A stretch of DNA of 56,251 nucleotides. Source: Nocardioides jejuensis. Lineage in GTDB: Bacteria; Actinomycetota; Actinomycetes; Propionibacteriales; Nocardioidaceae. The stretch covers positions 1 through 56,251 of the forward strand of contig NZ_SJZJ01000018.1 in NCBI RefSeq assembly GCF_004337475.1. Reading direction: 5' to 3'. Of the stretch, positions 31,704 to 43,489 are shown in pieces. Every line of letters starts with the position of its first letter. The stretch's first letter is position 1. A program made the position numbers and the translations under genes. The notes beneath the pieces are model-generated. The model saw only the letters and a program-made list of their open reading frames with translations. It was not told the DNA's origin and ran no database searches.

Positions 31704-33605
31704 ATGACCGGCGCCGCGCCGACCGATACGCCCACGCACCCCGTCCTCGAGCAGGTGCTCGCCCGTGTGGTGGAGCGCAGCAGCGAGGGACGTCGGGTCT
31801 ACCTCGAGCGGATCCGCAACGCCGCGATCATCGGCCCCGCGCGCGGGCAGCTCGGCTGCGCGAACCTCGCCCACGGCTTCGCCGCGGCCCTCCCGGACGA
31901 CAAGACCGCGCTCCGCAAGAGCCGGCGGCCCAACCTCGCCATCGTGTCGGCGTACAACGACATGCTCTCGGCACACCAGCCCTTCGAGACCTACCCCGCC
32001 CAGCTCAAGGCGGCAGCGGCGAAGGCTGGCGCCATAGCGCAGTTCGCGGGCGGCGTACCGGCCATGTGCGACGGCGTGACCCAGGGCCGCGACGGCATGC
32101 AGCTCTCGCTCTTCAGCCGCGATGTCATCGCCATGTCGGCGGCGATCGCGCTGTCGCACGACATGTTCGACGGCGCGCTCATGCTCGGCGTCTGCGACAA
32201 GATCGTGCCCGGCCTGCTGATCGGCGCGCTCTCCTTCGGCCAGCTTCCCACCGTCTTCGTGCCGGCCGGACCGATGACCTCCGGCATCCCCAACGGCGAG
32301 AAGTCGCGGGTCCGGCAGCTCTTCGCCGAGGGCAAGGTCGGCCGCGAGGAGCTGCTCGAGGCCGAGGCGGCGTCGTACCACTCGGCGGGCACGTGCACCT
32401 TCTACGGCACCGCCAACTCCAACCAGCTGCTCATGGAGGTGCTCGGCCTGCACCTGCCCGGCGCGAGCTTCGTCAATCCCGGCACCCCGCTGCGTGCGGC
32501 GCTCACCGACGCCGCCGCGCAGCGCGCCGCCGCGATCACCTGGGCAGGTGATGAGTTCACGCCGATCGGCGAGATCGTCGACGAGAAGGCCGTGCTCAAC
32601 GCCTGCATCGCGCTGCTCGCCACCGGCGGCTCGACCAACCACACGATGCACCTGGTCGCGATCGCCGCAGCGGCCGGCATCACGCTGACCTGGGACGACC
32701 TCTCGGACCTGTCTGCCGTCGTGCCGCAGCTCGCGCGGATCTACCCCAACGGCTCCGCCGACGTGAACCACTACCAGGCCGCGGGCGGCCTGGCGTTCAC
32801 GATCCGCACCCTGCTCGACCACGGTCTGCTCTTCGAGGACGTCCTCACCATCGCCGGCCCGGGCCTGCGCCGCTACACCGCCGAGCCGCGCCTGGTCGAC
32901 GGTGAGCTGGCCTGGGTCGACGGCCCCGAGACGAGCCTCGACCTCGACGTGCTCCGGCCGGTCGACGCGCCGTTCGCGGCGGACGGCGGACTGCGAATCC
33001 TGCGCGGCAACCTCGGCACCAGCGTCATCAAGACCTCGGCCGTGGCCCCCGAGCACCGCGTCGTCACGGCGCCCGCGCGCGTCTTCGACGACCAGGCCGA
33101 CCTGCTGCTGGCGTTCCAGGACGGGCACCTGCACGGCGACATGGTGGCGGTCGTCCGTTACCAGGGCCCGCGCGCCAACGGCATGCCCGAGCTCCACAAG
33201 CTCACGCCGGTCCTCAGCTCGCTGCAGGACAAGGGACACCGGGTCGCGATCGTCACCGACGGCCGGATGTCTGGCGCCTCGGGCAAGGTCCCGGCCGCCA
33301 TCCACATGACCCCCGAAGCGGCCGACGGCGGGCCGATCAGCCTGGTCCGCGACGGTGACCTGATCACCGTCGACGGCGACACCGGCACGGTCACCTGGCA
33401 CGTCGACGGCGCCGAGCTCCCGCTGCGCGAGCCCACCGGCCGGGCCCTTTCCGACGCAGAATGGGTGGGCACGGGACGCGACCTGTTCAGCATGTTCCGC
33501 CACCATGTGGGGACGGCCGACACGGGCGCCAGCGTCTTCGCGACACCCTCCCCCATCACCGCCCGCCCCACCCGCACCGCCACCCTCGTCGAGGAGAACG
33601 CATGA
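31704..33605 (+). CDS. edd: Phosphogluconate dehydratase (Entner-Doudoroff)
   Basis: The 633-residue IlvD/Edd-family enzyme dehydrates 6-phosphogluconate to KDPG using an iron-sulfur cluster. Cluster Cys are visible in AMCDGVTQG and MLGVCDKI, with [13 protein letters not shown] a further family motif. Length is typical for Edd (IlvD is shorter). The ATG at 31704 has AAGGAG upstream. The stop overlaps eda (ATGA), forming an ED operon with the glucokinase. Confidence 0.95.
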   Translation: MTGAAPTDTPTHPVLEQVLARVVERSSEGRRVYLERIRNAAIIGPARGQLGCANLAHGFAAALPDDKTALRKSRRPNLAIVSAYNDMLSAHQPFETYPAQLKAAAAKAGAIAQFAGGVPAMCDGVTQGRDGMQLSLFSRDVIAMSAAIALSHDMFDGALMLGVCDKIVPGLLIGALSFGQLPTVFVPAGPMTSGIPNGEKSRVRQLFAEGKVGREELLEAEAASYHSAGTCTFYGTANSNQLLMEVLGLHLPGASFVNPGTPLRAALTDAAAQRAAAITWAGDEFTPIGEIVDEKAVLNACIALLATGGSTNHTMHLVAIAAAAGITLTWDDLSDLSAVVPQLARIYPNGSADVNHYQAAGGLAFTIRTLLDHGLLFEDVLTIAGPGLRRYTAEPRLVDGELAWVDGPETSLDLDVLRPVDAPFAADGGLRILRGNLGTSVIKTSAVAPEHRVVTAPARVFDDQADLLLAFQDGHLHGDMVAVVRYQGPRANGMPELHKLTPVLSSLQDKGHRVAIVTDGRMSGASGKVPAAIHMTPEAADGGPISLVRDGDLITVDGDTGTVTWHVDGAELPLREPTGRALSDAEWVGTGRDLFSMFRHHVGTADTGASVFATPSPITARPTRTATLVEENA

Positions 33606-34228
33606 CCACCTCCCTGCTCGACCGCGTCCCGGTCGTTCCCGTCGTCGTGGTCGAGGACCTCGCGCACGCCGTGCCTCTGGCTCGCGCCCTCGCGCGCGGC
33701 GGGCTCCCGGTCGTCGAGCTGACGCTGCGTACGCCGGTCGCGCTCGACGCCATCCGGGCGATCGCCGAGGAGGTGCCCGAGGTGCTCATCGGCGCGGGCA
33801 CGATCGTCGAGCCGAAGCAGGCCGCCCTCGCGGTCGAGGCCGGCGCCGGCTTCCTGGTCTCCCCCGGCTGCACGCCCTCGATCCTGGACGCGATGACCGA
33901 GACCGGCGTTCCGTTCCTGCCCGGCGTCGCGACCGTCAGCGAGGTGCTTGCTGCGTACGAGCGCGGTCTGACCGAGCTCAAGTTCTTCCCCGCCGAGGCG
34001 GCGGGCGGCCGTGCCTATCTGAAGTCCATTGGCGGCCCGCTCCCGCAGGTGCGCTTCTGCCCGACCGGCGGCATCACCCCGGCGTCCGCACCCGACTACC
34101 TCGCCCTGCCGAACGTCGGCTGCGTCGGCGGCTCGTGGCTCACCCCGGCCGCTGCTCTCGCTGCCGGCGACTGGGACGCGATCGAGGCGCTCGCCCGCGC
34201 GGCCTCACTGCTCGGAGGGCAGAAGTGA
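33602..34228 (+). CDS. eda: KDPG aldolase
   Basis: The 208-residue class I aldolase splits 2-keto-3-deoxy-6-phosphogluconate to pyruvate and glyceraldehyde 3-phosphate. Markers are the Glu region [14 protein letters not shown], and the Schiff-base lysine in ELKFFPAEA, with the phosphate loop FCPTGGI. It overlaps edd upstream and the glucokinase gene downstream. Confidence 0.95.
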   Translation: MTTSLLDRVPVVPVVVVEDLAHAVPLARALARGGLPVVELTLRTPVALDAIRAIAEEVPEVLIGAGTIVEPKQAALAVEAGAGFLVSPGCTPSILDAMTETGVPFLPGVATVSEVLAAYERGLTELKFFPAEAAGGRAYLKSIGGPLPQVRFCPTGGITPASAPDYLALPNVGCVGGSWLTPAAALAAGDWDAIEALARAASLLGGQK

Positions 34229-35196
34229 CCCTCGCGATCGGCGTCGACATCGGTGGCACCAAGGTTGCCGCCGGCGTCATCGACACGAGCACGGGCACGA
34301 TCATCGACCGGCTGCGCCAGCCGACACCCGCTCATGACGGCGACGCGATGGCGAACGCCGTCATCGCGGTCGTGCGCGACCTCGCCCAGCGCCACGCCGT
34401 CGTGGCAGTCGGCCTAGGCGTGCCGGGCTTCGTCAACCGGACGCGTGACGACATCCTGACCGCGCCCAACCTGGCCCTCCCCTCGCGGTCGCTGGCCGCC
34501 CTCGTGCGCGAGGGCACCGGCCTGCCGACCACCCTCGAGAACGACGCGAACGCCGCGACGTGGGCCGAGTGCCGCTTCGGCGCGGCGATCGGTCACGACG
34601 ACGTCCTCATGATCACCGCCGGCACCGGCATCGGCGGTGGCGCAGTGCTCGGCGGGCAGCTCCATCGGGGCGGGGCGGGCACGGCCCTCGAGGTCGGCCA
34701 CCTGCGCGTCGTGCCCGACGGGCTCCCGTGCGGCTGCGGCAAGCGCGGCTGCTGGGAGAGCTACGGCTCCGGTTCCGCGATGACGCGGAGCGCCCGGACC
34801 CTCGTGGCCGCCGGCGCGCCCGGCTCCGAGGCACTCGCCGCGCGGGCCGGCGGTGACCCTGACGCGCTCGACGGCGCGATGGTGACCGCGGCAGCCGTGG
34901 CCGGCGACCCGCTGGCGCGCCGCGTCCTCGCCGAGGCTGGTGCCTGGCTCGGAGCGGGGATCGCGAGCCTCGTGGCCGTGCTCGACCCGTCGGTGATCGT
35001 CGTCGGCGGTGGCCTCGGCGACGCCGGGGCCCTCGTGTTCGACCCCCTGCGCGCGTCCTACGCAGACCTCGTCAGCCCCCGCGGCCCGGCGCCCGTCCCC
35101 TCGGTCATCGCCGCTGCGCTGGGCAACGACGCCGGGATGGTCGGCGTGGCCGACCTCGCCGCGCGCGAGGTCGCGGCGACCACCGTCGCCGTCTGA
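34225..35196 (+). CDS. glk: ROK-family glucokinase
   Basis: The 323-residue sugar kinase phosphorylates glucose at the 6 position. The phosphate-loop GVDIGGTKVAAG opens the protein. NDANAATWAE provides the catalytic Asp region, and the zinc motif is CGCGKRGCWE. There is no HTH, so it is an enzyme rather than a repressor. The GTG start overlaps the eda stop. Co-expression with edd and eda points to free glucose entering the ED route; a related hexose substrate cannot be excluded. Confidence 0.88.
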   Translation: MTLAIGVDIGGTKVAAGVIDTSTGTIIDRLRQPTPAHDGDAMANAVIAVVRDLAQRHAVVAVGLGVPGFVNRTRDDILTAPNLALPSRSLAALVREGTGLPTTLENDANAATWAECRFGAAIGHDDVLMITAGTGIGGGAVLGGQLHRGGAGTALEVGHLRVVPDGLPCGCGKRGCWESYGSGSAMTRSARTLVAAGAPGSEALAARAGGDPDALDGAMVTAAAVAGDPLARRVLAEAGAWLGAGIASLVAVLDPSVIVVGGGLGDAGALVFDPLRASYADLVSPRGPAPVPSVIAAALGNDAGMVGVADLAAREVAATTVAV

Positions 35197-35234
35197 GGCG
35201 GCCGCGGCCACCATCGCTCGGCCGCAGCCCCTTG

Positions 35235-35283
35235 GTCTGCTGTGTATATGAGGTCACGAACTGACCTCATATACACAGCAGAC
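35235..35283. repeat. Dispersed palindrome family, copy B
   Basis: A perfect 22-bp inverted repeat (35235-35256 and 35262-35283) has a five-base loop. The core arm CTGCTGTGTATATGAGG matches copy A at 6133-6179 except for one base, and the opposite arm carries the matching change. It lies between convergent glk and pgm, where it may also act as a terminator. The remaining intergenic sequence up to 35338 shows no other feature. Confidence 0.8.
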
Positions 35284-35338
35284 GGACCACCTCCGGTGGC
35301 GCAGGACCGTCCGCGCGTGTGCGTCGACGGGCGCGCTG

Positions 35339-37006
<1,668 letters not shown>

Positions 37007-37013
37007 ATTCAAG

Positions 37014-37072
37014 ACCTAAGTGGGGTTGTAACAACACAAAAGGTGCCTTACTGTCGGTGTGACCACGGCCAC
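37014..37072 (+). promoter_or_regulatory. pgm/zwf divergent control region
   Basis: For zwf, -35 TTGTAA (37026-37031), 17 bases and -10 TACTGT (37049-37054) are seen. A GTGTTGTTACAAC-like half palindrome overlaps the -35. The minus-strand 11-mer CCCACTTAGGT (37024-37014) recurs in front of glgX. A GTGA-N6-CCAC element at 37059-37072, one base off the CRP/GlxR core, lies at the predicted zwf start of transcription. Confidence 0.5.
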
Positions 37073-37095
37073 GACTCCCACCCTGGAGAACCCTC

Positions 37096-38574
37096 ATGGG
37101 CAGCCAGACCCCGGCCCCTTGCGACATCGTCGTCTTCGGAGGCACCGGCGACCTCGCGCTCCGCAAGCTCCTCCCGGCGCTCTACCACCAGTTCCGCGAC
37201 GGGCACCTCGCCACCGGGACCACGGTGATCGCGTGCTCGCGTGCCGGCCTCGACGACGCCGGCTACCGCGCCAAGGTGGCCGGTGACCTGCCGGCGTTCC
37301 TCGGCCACGACACGACGGGCGCCGACCTCGACCAGTTCGTCGCGCGGCTGCAGCACGTCAGCCTCGACATCGAGATCGAGGAGGAGTGGCAGCCGCTCGT
37401 CGAGCGGATCACCCGCGACGGTGTCGACCCCGACCGCGTGCGCGTCTACTACCTCGCCTGCGCGCCGGCGCTGTTCGGCCCGATCGCCGCCGCGCTCGAC
37501 CGCAATGGCCTGATCAACGAGCACTCACGGGTCGTCCTGGAGAAGCCGATCGGCCGCGACCTCGCCTCCGCTCGGGCGATCAACGACGCCGTCGGCGCCG
37601 TCTTCGACGAGTCGCAGATCTTCCGGATCGACCACTACCTCGGCAAGGAGTCGGTCCAGAACCTGCTGGTCACCCGCTTCGCCAACTCGATCTTCGAGCC
37701 GATCTGGAACAGCGGCGCCATCGACCACGTGCAGATCACCGTCGCCGAGTCGCTCGGTGTCGGCACCCGCGGCGGCTACTACGACCGCTCCGGCGCGCTG
37801 CGCGACATGGTGCAGAACCACCTGCTCCAGCTGCTCTGCCTGGTCGCGATGGAGCCCCCGACGACCGTCGACCGTGAGACGGTCCGCGACGAGAAGCTCA
37901 AGGTGCTGCGCGCCCTCAAGCCGATCGGCGCGGCCGACGTCCCCCACGTCACCGTTGCCGGGCAGTACGCCGCCGGGCTGGTCGACGGCGCTGCCGTCCC
38001 GTCGTACGTCGCGGACAGCGAGTGCCCCGGCAGCGGCACGGAGACCTTCGCCGCCCTGCGCGTCGAGGTGCAGAACTGGCGCTGGGCGGGCGTGCCGTTC
38101 TACCTGCGCACCGGCAAGCGGATGCCCGAGCGCTACTCGGAGATCGTGATCCAGTTCAAGCCGGTCCCGCACCCGATGTTCCCGCACGCCGAAGGCACCG
38201 CGAGCGCCAACCGGCTGGTCATCGGCCTCCAGCCCGACGAGGGCATGAAGCTCCAGCTGACCGCGAAGGAGCCGGGCCCCGGCGGCATCCGGCTGCGGCC
38301 GGTCTCGCTCGACCTCGACTACGCCTCGGCGTTCGAGCGCCGGGCACCCGAGGCGTACGAGCGGCTGCTGATGGATGTCGTCCGCGGCAACCCGACGCTC
38401 TTCATGCGCCGCGACGAGGTCGAGACCGCATGGGCCTGGGCGGAGCCGATCCTGGCTGCCTGGGAGGACGGCGGCCGCCGGGTCCAGACCTACCCTGCAG
38501 GGACGGCCGGGCCGGTCGCCGCGAGCACCCTTCTCGAGCGCGACGGCCGCAGCTGGCACGAACGCGAGCGGTGA
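37096..38574 (+). CDS. zwf: Glucose-6-phosphate 1-dehydrogenase
   Basis: The 492-residue enzyme oxidises glucose 6-phosphate to 6-phosphogluconolactone, supplying NADPH and the substrate line for Edd. VVFGGTGDLALRKL is the nucleotide-binding start, and RIDHYLGKE contains the catalytic His. ATG with GGAGAA upstream. No opcA or pgl follows; instead a Gfo/Idh oxidoreductase lies nine bases downstream. This differs from the tal-zwf-opcA-pgl order common in actinobacteria and suggests a paralog linked to the ED genes. Confidence 0.95.
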   Translation: MGSQTPAPCDIVVFGGTGDLALRKLLPALYHQFRDGHLATGTTVIACSRAGLDDAGYRAKVAGDLPAFLGHDTTGADLDQFVARLQHVSLDIEIEEEWQPLVERITRDGVDPDRVRVYYLACAPALFGPIAAALDRNGLINEHSRVVLEKPIGRDLASARAINDAVGAVFDESQIFRIDHYLGKESVQNLLVTRFANSIFEPIWNSGAIDHVQITVAESLGVGTRGGYYDRSGALRDMVQNHLLQLLCLVAMEPPTTVDRETVRDEKLKVLRALKPIGAADVPHVTVAGQYAAGLVDGAAVPSYVADSECPGSGTETFAALRVEVQNWRWAGVPFYLRTGKRMPERYSEIVIQFKPVPHPMFPHAEGTASANRLVIGLQPDEGMKLQLTAKEPGPGGIRLRPVSLDLDYASAFERRAPEAYERLLMDVVRGNPTLFMRRDEVETAWAWAEPILAAWEDGGRRVQTYPAGTAGPVAASTLLERDGRSWHERER

Positions 38575-38583
38575 GGACGACAC

Positions 38584-39573
38584 ATGACGATCCGATGGGG
38601 CATTGCCGGCACCGGCGCGATGGCTGAGGAGTTCGTGCGCGACTTCGCGCACGTCTCCGGCGCCAGGATCACGGCAGTCGGCTCGCGCCGCCCCGCGTCA
38701 GCGGAGGACTTCGCGGCACGGCACGGCATCGCGACGGCACACGGCTCCTACCGGGCGCTGATCGAGAGCGCGGACGTCGACGTCGTCTACGTGGCGACCC
38801 CACACCCCCAGCACCACGCCATCGCGCGCGCCGCGATCGAGGCGGGCAAGGCGGTGCTGGTCGAGAAGGCCTTCACCGCGACCCTCGCCGGTGCACAGGA
38901 CCTGGTCGACCTCGCCCGCGCCCGCGGGGTCTTCTGCATGGAGGCGATGTGGACCCGCTTCCAGCCCGCCGTGGTCCAAGCCCGCGCACTCGTCGACAGC
39001 GGCGAGATCGGCGAGGTGCGCACCGTGCAGGCCGACCTCGGCGCTTATCGCACCTACGACCCCGCCAGCCGGCTCTTCGCCACCGACCTCGGCGGCGGCG
39101 CGACCCTCGACCTCGGGGTCTACCTCGTCTCGATCGCCCAGCACTTCCTCGGCAGCCCGGCGCGCGTCCACGCCGCGGGGTCGGCGTACCCGAACGGCGC
39201 GGACGCGACCGTCAGCATGCTCCTCGCGTACGACGACGGCCGCTCGGCCACCCTTCTGGCCAGCCTCGAGAGCGAGACCCCGGGCCGTGCGGTCATCGGT
39301 GGCACCCTCGGATCGATCGAGATCGCGCCGCGCTTCCACCACCCCGACACCCTCGTCATCCGCCGCCCCGGCGTGGCCGCGGAAACGCTGGTCCTGCCGC
39401 CCACCGGCCGTGGCTACTGCCACGAGGTGGACGAGGTGAACCGCTGCCTGGCGGCCGGCCTCACCGAGAGCGCCGTCGTGCCGCTGCAGGACACCCTCGA
39501 CGTGCAGGCGGCCCTCGAGTCGGTCCTCCACCAGCTCGGCATCACGCCGCACGAGGACCCCACTCCCCTCTGA
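38584..39573 (+). CDS. Gfo/Idh/MocA-family oxidoreductase
   Basis: The 329-residue protein has an N-terminal Rossmann domain (WGIAGTGAMAEEF) and the family lysine in VLVEKAFT. The C-terminal alpha/beta domain completes the fold. Members oxidise or reduce sugars or inositols with NAD(P). Located nine bases after zwf and before glpX, it probably acts on a phosphorylated or free hexose derivative; the exact substrate cannot be read from the sequence. Confidence 0.9.
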   Translation: MTIRWGIAGTGAMAEEFVRDFAHVSGARITAVGSRRPASAEDFAARHGIATAHGSYRALIESADVDVVYVATPHPQHHAIARAAIEAGKAVLVEKAFTATLAGAQDLVDLARARGVFCMEAMWTRFQPAVVQARALVDSGEIGEVRTVQADLGAYRTYDPASRLFATDLGGGATLDLGVYLVSIAQHFLGSPARVHAAGSAYPNGADATVSMLLAYDDGRSATLLASLESETPGRAVIGGTLGSIEIAPRFHHPDTLVIRRPGVAAETLVLPPTGRGYCHEVDEVNRCLAAGLTESAVVPLQDTLDVQAALESVLHQLGITPHEDPTPL

Positions 39574-39621
39574 CCTGCTCCACCGGCCGACTCCGGTCGG
39601 CACCGCCCCGAAAGGCCCGTC

Positions 39622-40614
39622 ATGCCCCTCGCCCCCGATCCGTCCGCGCCCGACCGCAACCTCGCGCTGGAGCTCGTCCGCGTCACCGAGGCGGCCGCCA
39701 TCGCCGCCGGCCGCTGGGTCGGCCGCGGCGACAAGAACGGTGCGGACGGCGTGGCCGTCAACGCGATGCGCGCGATGCTCTCCAGCGTCGACATGGACGG
39801 CACCGTCATCATCGGCGAGGGCGAGAAGGACGACGCCCCGATGCTCTTCAACGGCGAGCGCGTCGGCACCGGACACGGCCCCGCCTGCGACGTCGCGGTC
39901 GACCCGGTCGACGGCACCACCCTCACCGCCAAGGGCATGAACAACGCCGTCGCCGTGCTCGCCGTCGCTCCCCGGGGCGCGATGTTCGACCCCTCGGCCG
40001 TCTTCTACATGGAGAAGCTGGTCACCGGCCCCGAGGCCGCCGACGTCGTCGACATCCGGCTCTCCGCCACCGAGAACGTACGCCGGGTGGCGGCCGCCAA
40101 GAAGATGGCCGTCGAGGACGTGACCGTCGTCCTGCTCGACCGGCCGCGGCACACCGCGCTGGCCGAGGAGATCCGGGCTGCCGGAGCGCGAATCATGTTC
40201 ATCTCCGACGGCGACGTGGCCGGCGCGATCATGGCCGCGCGGCCCGACACCGGCATCGACCTGATGCTCGGCATCGGGGGTACGCCGGAGGGCATCATCA
40301 CCGCCTGTGCCATGAAGTGCCTGGGCGGCACCATCCAGGGGCGGCTGTGGCCGACCGACGAGGCCGAGCGCCAGCGGGCCCTCGACGCCGGCCACGACCT
40401 CGACCCGGACACGGTGCTGCACACCGAGGACCTGGTCAGCGGGGACGACTGCTTCTTCGCGGCGACCGGCATCACCGACGGCGAGCTGATGAAGGGCGTC
40501 CGCTACCACGCGGGCAGCGCCTCGACCGACTCGCTCGTCATGCGCTCGCGCTCCGGCACGATCCGCCGGATCACCTCCGACTACCGCCTCGGCACCGGGC
40601 CGTCGGCATCATGA
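39622..40614 (+). CDS. glpX: Class II fructose-1,6-bisphosphatase
   Basis: The 330-residue GlpX-type phosphatase drives gluconeogenesis. Metal-binding motifs [11 protein letters not shown] and DPVDGTT are present, as is the GIGGTPEG loop. GAAAGG precedes the ATG. Its stop is followed after four bases by an MFS transporter. In this cluster it allows recycling of triose phosphates to hexose phosphates, which suits ED/PPP cycling. Confidence 0.94.
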   Translation: MPLAPDPSAPDRNLALELVRVTEAAAIAAGRWVGRGDKNGADGVAVNAMRAMLSSVDMDGTVIIGEGEKDDAPMLFNGERVGTGHGPACDVAVDPVDGTTLTAKGMNNAVAVLAVAPRGAMFDPSAVFYMEKLVTGPEAADVVDIRLSATENVRRVAAAKKMAVEDVTVVLLDRPRHTALAEEIRAAGARIMFISDGDVAGAIMAARPDTGIDLMLGIGGTPEGIITACAMKCLGGTIQGRLWPTDEAERQRALDAGHDLDPDTVLHTEDLVSGDDCFFAATGITDGELMKGVRYHAGSASTDSLVMRSRSGTIRRITSDYRLGTGPSAS

Positions 40615-40618
40615 CGGG

Positions 40619-41806
40619 ATGACCCGCCACCCTGCGCTCCGCTCGCGCGATGCGGTGATGCTCGCCTTCTTCCTCAACGGCTTCGTCTTCGCGTCCTGGG
40701 CCTCACGCATCCCGGATACCCGCGCTGCCCTCGGACTCGGCAACGGCGAGCTCGGCCTGCTGCTCTTCTCGATCGCCGTCGGATCGGTGCTGACCCTGCC
40801 GAGCAGCGGCGCGCTGATCACCCGCTGGGGTGCGTCGACGGTGCTTCGCGCGGGCGTCACGATCGGCCTGGTCGGCCTGGTCGTCGCCGCGCTGTCCGTC
40901 GGCGTGCTCGGCACGGTGCCGCTCACCGTCGCCGGCCTGATGGCCTACGGCCTGGGCAGCGGCAGCTGGGACGTCGCGATGAACGTTGAGGGCGCCGCGG
41001 TCGAGCACCGGCTGGGCCGGGCGATCATGCCGCGCTTCCACGCCGGGTTCAGCCTCGGCACCGTCGCGGGCGCCGGTGCGGGCGCGGCGGCCACGGCCCT
41101 CGGCGTACCCGTCGCGTGGCACCTGGGCCTGACCTCCCTCGTCGCCCTGGTCCTGGTCCACCTGACCGTCGGCAACTTCCTGCCGCGCAGTGTCGAAGCA
41201 GCCGAGACCGCGTCGACCACCTCGACACTGGCGGCCTGGCGCGAACCCCGCACGCTCCTGATCGGGCTGATGGTCTTCGCCTGCGGCGTCTCCGAGGGCA
41301 GCGCCAACGACTGGCTCGCGCTCGGCCTCATCGACGGGTACGACGCACCCCACTGGCTCGGCGTCGCCGGCTTCGGCCTCTTCGTGGCCTGCATGACCGC
41401 GAGCCGGTTCGTCGGTACGACGCTGCTCGACCGCTTCGGACGCGTCGCCCTGCTCGCCGCGACCACGGTGCTCGCGGCGCTGGGCGTGGCCATGGTGGGG
41501 CTGGGCAACCACCCATCGATGGCCGCTATCGGCATCGTGCTGTGGGGCGTCGGCGCCGCGCTCGGGTTCCCGGTCGGGATGAGCGCCGCCTCGGACGACC
41601 CGGTCCACGCGGCAGCGCGCGTCAGCGTCGCCTCGACGATCGCCTACAGCGCCTTCCTCGCCGGGCCGCCGCTGCTCGGCGTACTCGCGGAGCACGTGGG
41701 GCCGCAGCACGCGCTGCTCGCCGTGGCGCTGTTGCTGGTGCCGAGCGCGCTGCTGGTCAGGGCCACCCGGCCGCTGCCGGTGACGACAAGTCGCGTGGCC
41801 GCCTGA
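40619..41806 (+). CDS. MFS transporter (12 membrane helices)
   Basis: The 395-residue protein is hydrophobic throughout, with about 12 helices in two halves. It opens with FFLNGFVFASWASRIPDTRAAL (quoted in part), which resembles the YbjJ-like MFS group. Substrate is unknown. CATCAT lies six bases before the ATG, so it may have its own leaderless transcript despite abutting glpX. Convergent with the aldo/keto reductase, ten bases apart. Confidence 0.88.
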   Translation: MTRHPALRSRDAVMLAFFLNGFVFASWASRIPDTRAALGLGNGELGLLLFSIAVGSVLTLPSSGALITRWGASTVLRAGVTIGLVGLVVAALSVGVLGTVPLTVAGLMAYGLGSGSWDVAMNVEGAAVEHRLGRAIMPRFHAGFSLGTVAGAGAGAAATALGVPVAWHLGLTSLVALVLVHLTVGNFLPRSVEAAETASTTSTLAAWREPRTLLIGLMVFACGVSEGSANDWLALGLIDGYDAPHWLGVAGFGLFVACMTASRFVGTTLLDRFGRVALLAATTVLAALGVAMVGLGNHPSMAAIGIVLWGVGAALGFPVGMSAASDDPVHAAARVSVASTIAYSAFLAGPPLLGVLAEHVGPQHALLAVALLLVPSALLVRATRPLPVTTSRVAA

Positions 41807-41816
41807 CGCACGCCCC

Positions 41817-42749
41817 TCAGGGCAGCTGGGCTCCGCGCGCGGTCGCCCAGACGGCGTACCACTCCTCGTGGGTGAGGCGTGAGGGCTCCGCGCCGGCCTC
41901 GCGGCAGGCGGCGATGCGCGCCGGGTTGGTCGTGCCGATGACCGGCACGATGCCCGCCGGGTGCTGCTGGAGCCACCACAGGAGCACGGTCTCCGGCGTC
42001 GTGTCGTGCACCCGCGCGAGCTCGCCGAGCAACGTCGCGACGGCGTCGTCGCCGGGCTCCTTCGGCAGGCCGGTGAACCTGCCGTTGGCGAGAGCGCCCC
42101 ACGCCTGCAGCTCGATGCCCTCGGCTCGGCAGAACTCCACGGTCCCGTGCGGGAAGCCGACGTCGGCAGACGCGGGCGTGTTGACGAGGACGCTGCCCTC
42201 GAGCCAGGCGCGGCGGTGCAGACCCATCTCGAGCTGGTTGACGACCAGCCGCGGCGCCGTGTGCGCCTGGAGCGCGGTGATCTGCGCCGCGCTCATGTTG
42301 GAGACGCCGACGGACCGCACCACGCCCTCGTCGTGGAGCCCGGTCAGGGCGGCGCCGATCTCCTCGGGCGGGGTGAGCGGGTCCGGTCGGTGCAGCAGCA
42401 GCGCGTCGAGGTTGTCGGTGCCCAGCCGCTCCAGGATCCCGTGCACGCGCGCCCGGATCGTCCCGGCGCGGAGGTCGTACATCTGGGGGCTGTCGGCGGT
42501 CGCGAGCCGGATGCCGCACTTGCTCTGGATCTGGATCCGCGCGCGCAGCTCGGGCGCGCGCTTGAGGACCTCGCCGAAGATCGACTCCGCGGACCCGTGG
42601 CCGTAAATGTCGGCGTGGTCGAAGCGGGTGATGCCCGCATCGAGGGCCGCTGCGATGGCGGCCTCGGCCCGCGCGAGATCGGCGGCGCCCAGCGCCTCCC
42701 CGTCCCAGCGGCCGAGCCCCATGCAGCCGTAGATCAGACCGCTGCTCAT
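41817..42749 (-). CDS. Aldo/keto reductase (YdhF-like)
   Basis: The 310-residue TIM-barrel NADPH oxidoreductase shows the catalytic tetrad context: Asp and Tyr in FDHADIYGHG, Lys in QSKCG and His in LLHRPD. VIGTTNPARI near the end binds the cofactor. The physiological substrate is unknown. TAGGGT is six bases before the ATG, a leaderless pattern. It is divergent from the lipoate-ligase-like gene. Confidence 0.92.
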   Translation of the reverse strand: MSSGLIYGCMGLGRWDGEALGAADLARAEAAIAAALDAGITRFDHADIYGHGSAESIFGEVLKRAPELRARIQIQSKCGIRLATADSPQMYDLRAGTIRARVHGILERLGTDNLDALLLHRPDPLTPPEEIGAALTGLHDEGVVRSVGVSNMSAAQITALQAHTAPRLVVNQLEMGLHRRAWLEGSVLVNTPASADVGFPHGTVEFCRAEGIELQAWGALANGRFTGLPKEPGDDAVATLLGELARVHDTTPETVLLWWLQQHPAGIVPVIGTTNPARIAACREAGAEPSRLTHEEWYAVWATARGAQLP

Positions 42750-42802
42750 GCGTTCACCCTAGCCACGCGCGGCTGGAGCCAACGACCGGGCAGAATCGTC
42801 GC

Positions 42803-43465
42803 GTGCGCATGATCCACGTCAACGGCTCGGTGGCGGAGTTCCACGAACGGGTGATCCCCGACGACCTCGATGCCCCGGAGGTCTGGCTCTTCGAGCCCGC
42901 CCAGCGGTCGCTCGTCCTCGGCAGCGCACAGGACCCGACGACGGCGCGCGCCGATGCCGCGTCCGCCTACGGTGTGAGCGTCGTACGCCGACGCAGTGGC
43001 GGCGGGGCCGTCTACGTCGACCCGTTGCGCTGCCTGTGGTTCGACGTCGTGCTGCCGCGCAGCGATGCCCGCTGGAGCGACGACGTCCGGGAGTCGACGT
43101 ACTGGCTGGGCGAGGCCTGGATGCGGGCACTGCGGGCGTCCGGCTTCGACGCCTCCCTGTACGAGGGCGGGCTCGAGCAGACACCGTGGGGTCGCCTGGT
43201 CTGCTTCGCCGCGCTCGGCCCGGGCGAGGTGCTCATCGACGGCCGCAAGGCGGTCGGCATCTCCCAGCGGCGCACGCGGGCAGGCGCACGGTTCCAGTGC
43301 ATCGTCTACGACCACTGGGACCCGTATGACGTCCTCGACCTGCTCGAGCTGAGCCCCGAGGACCGGCTCGCCGCCGCCTCCGACCTGGCCGGCATCGCCA
43401 CGGGCGTCGGCGGCAAGCTGGACGTCGTGCGCGACGCGATCATGCAGGAGCTGCTTGGCGCGTGA
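42803..43465 (+). CDS. Lipoate-protein ligase family protein
   Basis: The 220-residue protein belongs to the biotin/lipoate ligase fold. RRRSGGGAVYVD (about residues 62-73) forms the lipoyl-AMP binding loop, and Lys149 in DGRKAVGISQ is the expected catalytic lysine. It lacks the usual C-terminal accessory domain of full LplA, so it may be an amidotransferase (LipL/LipM-like) or a ligase needing a partner. The nearby aceF encodes a lipoylated E2, a likely target. CAGAAT six bases before the GTG suggests leaderless expression. Confidence 0.8.
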   Translation: MRMIHVNGSVAEFHERVIPDDLDAPEVWLFEPAQRSLVLGSAQDPTTARADAASAYGVSVVRRRSGGGAVYVDPLRCLWFDVVLPRSDARWSDDVRESTYWLGEAWMRALRASGFDASLYEGGLEQTPWGRLVCFAALGPGEVLIDGRKAVGISQRRTRAGARFQCIVYDHWDPYDVLDLLELSPEDRLAAASDLAGIATGVGGKLDVVRDAIMQELLGA

Positions 43466-43489
43466 CCCATGCACTGAGAACATCAGTCC

